Shown here one piece after another: positions 5,637 through 6,378 of a DNA stretch of 6,378 nt. Source of the stretch: an uncultured Burkholderiales bacterium (lineage in GTDB: Bacteria; Pseudomonadota; Gammaproteobacteria; Burkholderiales; Burkholderiaceae_E); NCBI GenBank assembly GCA_903898725.1, contig CAIUGQ010000710.1:1-6378 (forward strand), in the 5' to 3' direction. The position numbers and the translations under genes were made by a program. Position 1 is the first letter of the stretch; every line of letters begins with the position of its first letter. The notes beneath the pieces are model-generated. The model made no database searches. It worked only from the letters and a program-made list of their open reading frames with translations, and was not told the DNA's origin.

Positions 5637-6378
5637 TCAGTGCCGGTCGACGCGCTCGAAGACCGCCGCCGGCAGGTCCGGCTCGAAGGCGACCTCGACC
5701 CGGTCGATCCGGTCCGCCGCGTCGGCGAGGAAGCTCAGGATCCGGTGGTCCGGGAAGGTCCGGTCCGGGTACCCGGGCAGCCGGAACGCGTCGGCGCCCG
5801 CCGGTCGCAGGCGCTCGGACCAGCCGGCGAACGACCAGACGAGCGCGTCGCCGTCGACGGCCACCTGCATCGTCCCGTAGCCGGCATGCCGATAGGTGCC
5901 CGCATAGCCGCCCAGGGCGCGCGCGGTCGGCGCCGCCGCCGTGTCCTCGGCGTCGCGCGCGGCGGCCTCGTCCCGCGCGGTCGCGAGCGCCTGCTCGCGC
6001 AGCGGGCCGATCCGCCCGAACCAGTCGATCGGCGCGAGGCCCAGCACCGCGTCGTGGACCGCGTAGGCGAGCATCGCCGGGACCGGCGAAGCCTGCCGGT
6101 TGCTCAGCACGACGACGCCGGTCCGGTGCTCGGGCAGCATCGCGAGGATCGCGCTCCAGCCGAGCAGCGAGCCGGTGTGCAGCCACTGACGCGCACCGCG
6201 ATAGCCGTTGCGCCACAGCCCGAGGCCGTAGTGGAGCGCGTCGCCGAACTCGGGGTGCCGCTGCGGCTCGGCGAACACATGCGGCATCGTCATCTCGCGC
6301 ACCACCGCCGGCGGCAGCAGGGCGCGCTCGCCGGCCCGCTCGGCCTCGAGCAGCGCGATCGCCCAGTGCGCGAGGTCC
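5637..6378 (-). CDS. Serine hydrolase of the beta-lactamase / penicillin-binding-protein fold, 5' truncated, with DUF3471-like C-terminal domain
   Basis: The gene reads leftwards; the frame stays open to the right edge, so the N-terminal part with the SxxK nucleophile motif and signal peptide is missing. The visible 246 residues start with DLAHWAIALLEAERAGERALL, typical of the helix after the Tyr-containing motif in class-C-like serine hydrolases. HYGLGLWRN and the KTG-box equivalent HTGSLLGW (nt 6179-6171 for His-Thr-Gly) follow, then ILAMLPEHRTGVVVLSN, a common core strand pair. After a charged Ala-rich linker, the last 90 or so residues (GGYAGTYRHAGYGTMQVAVDGDALVWSF... to the end) resemble the DUF3471 beta-rich domain often attached to these enzymes. 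The family covers beta-lactamases, esterases and D-aminopeptidases, so the substrate is not predictable and antibiotic resistance should not be assumed. An internal GTG at 6305 is not the start, because homologous-looking sequence precedes it. The gene is convergent with the ammonia-lyase gene. Confidence 0.88.
   Translation of the reverse strand, partial: DLAHWAIALLEAERAGERALLPPAVVREMTMPHVFAEPQRHPEFGDALHYGLGLWRNGYRGARQWLHTGSLLGWSAILAMLPEHRTGVVVLSNRQASPVPAMLAYAVHDAVLGLAPIDWFGRIGPLREQALATARDEAAARDAEDTAAAPTARALGGYAGTYRHAGYGTMQVAVDGDALVWSFAGWSERLRPAGADAFRLPGYPDRTFPDHRILSFLADAADRIDRVEVAFEPDLPAAVFERVDRH

Noticed and set aside
5191..6216. 341-codon minus-strand frame overlapping the serine hydrolase and running into the ammonia-lyase
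   Set aside because: It is in another frame from the hydrolase motifs (HTG, DUF3471-like tail), Arg/Pro-rich, and covers the ACT-domain region antisense.

Overview
The window is a GC-rich stretch of bacterial chromosome. Gene content (sigma-54 activator, Tat-exported sulfatase, an outer-membrane beta-barrel ending in Phe) points to a Gram-negative bacterium, most likely a high-GC Pseudomonadota. The betaproteobacterial feel is inference only. Codon use looks even across all genes, and I see no insertion sequence, integrase, tRNA, CRISPR array or other sign of recent transfer.

Layout. (1) 1-1025 (+): C-terminal part of a sigma-54-dependent activator (AAA+ domain plus Fis-type HTH); its sensor domain lies off the left edge. 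(2) 1026-1180: a regulatory gap with a dyad-rich element at 1031-1062 and a near-consensus -24/-12 promoter, TGGCCC-N5-TTGCA, at 1153-1168. (3) 1181-4233 (+): a tight three-gene unit: a small ABM-fold monooxygenase-like protein, a secreted beta-barrel protein overlapping it by ATGA, and a Tat-exported formylglycine-type sulfatase/phosphonate-monoesterase-like hydrolase 18 bp further on. (4) 4234-4397: a gap with a hairpin after the sulfatase and a -10-like TATGCT six bases before the next start. (5) 4398-5606 (+): threonine ammonia-lyase with one ACT domain. (6) 5607-5636: a perfect 18-bp palindrome between convergent genes. (7) 5637-6378 (-): C-terminal part of a beta-lactamase-fold serine hydrolase with a DUF3471-like tail, cut by the right edge.

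How the parts fit. The first half reads as a self-contained, inducible cassette. The activator would bind the 1031-1062 element and fire the -24/-12 promoter about 115 bp downstream. That would make an outer-membrane protein (possible substrate uptake), an exported hydrolase (removal of a sulfate or phosphonate ester) and a small cytoplasmic ABM enzyme (possible oxidation of the released, perhaps aromatic, product). The substrate cannot be read from the sequence. Two details stand out: the sigma-54 start site falls almost on the ATG of the first gene, predicting a leaderless mRNA, and the hydrolase has Asp-Gln...Asp-His metal ligands rather than the Asp-Asp...Asp-Asn of classical arylsulfatases. 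The right half looks like ordinary metabolic genes.
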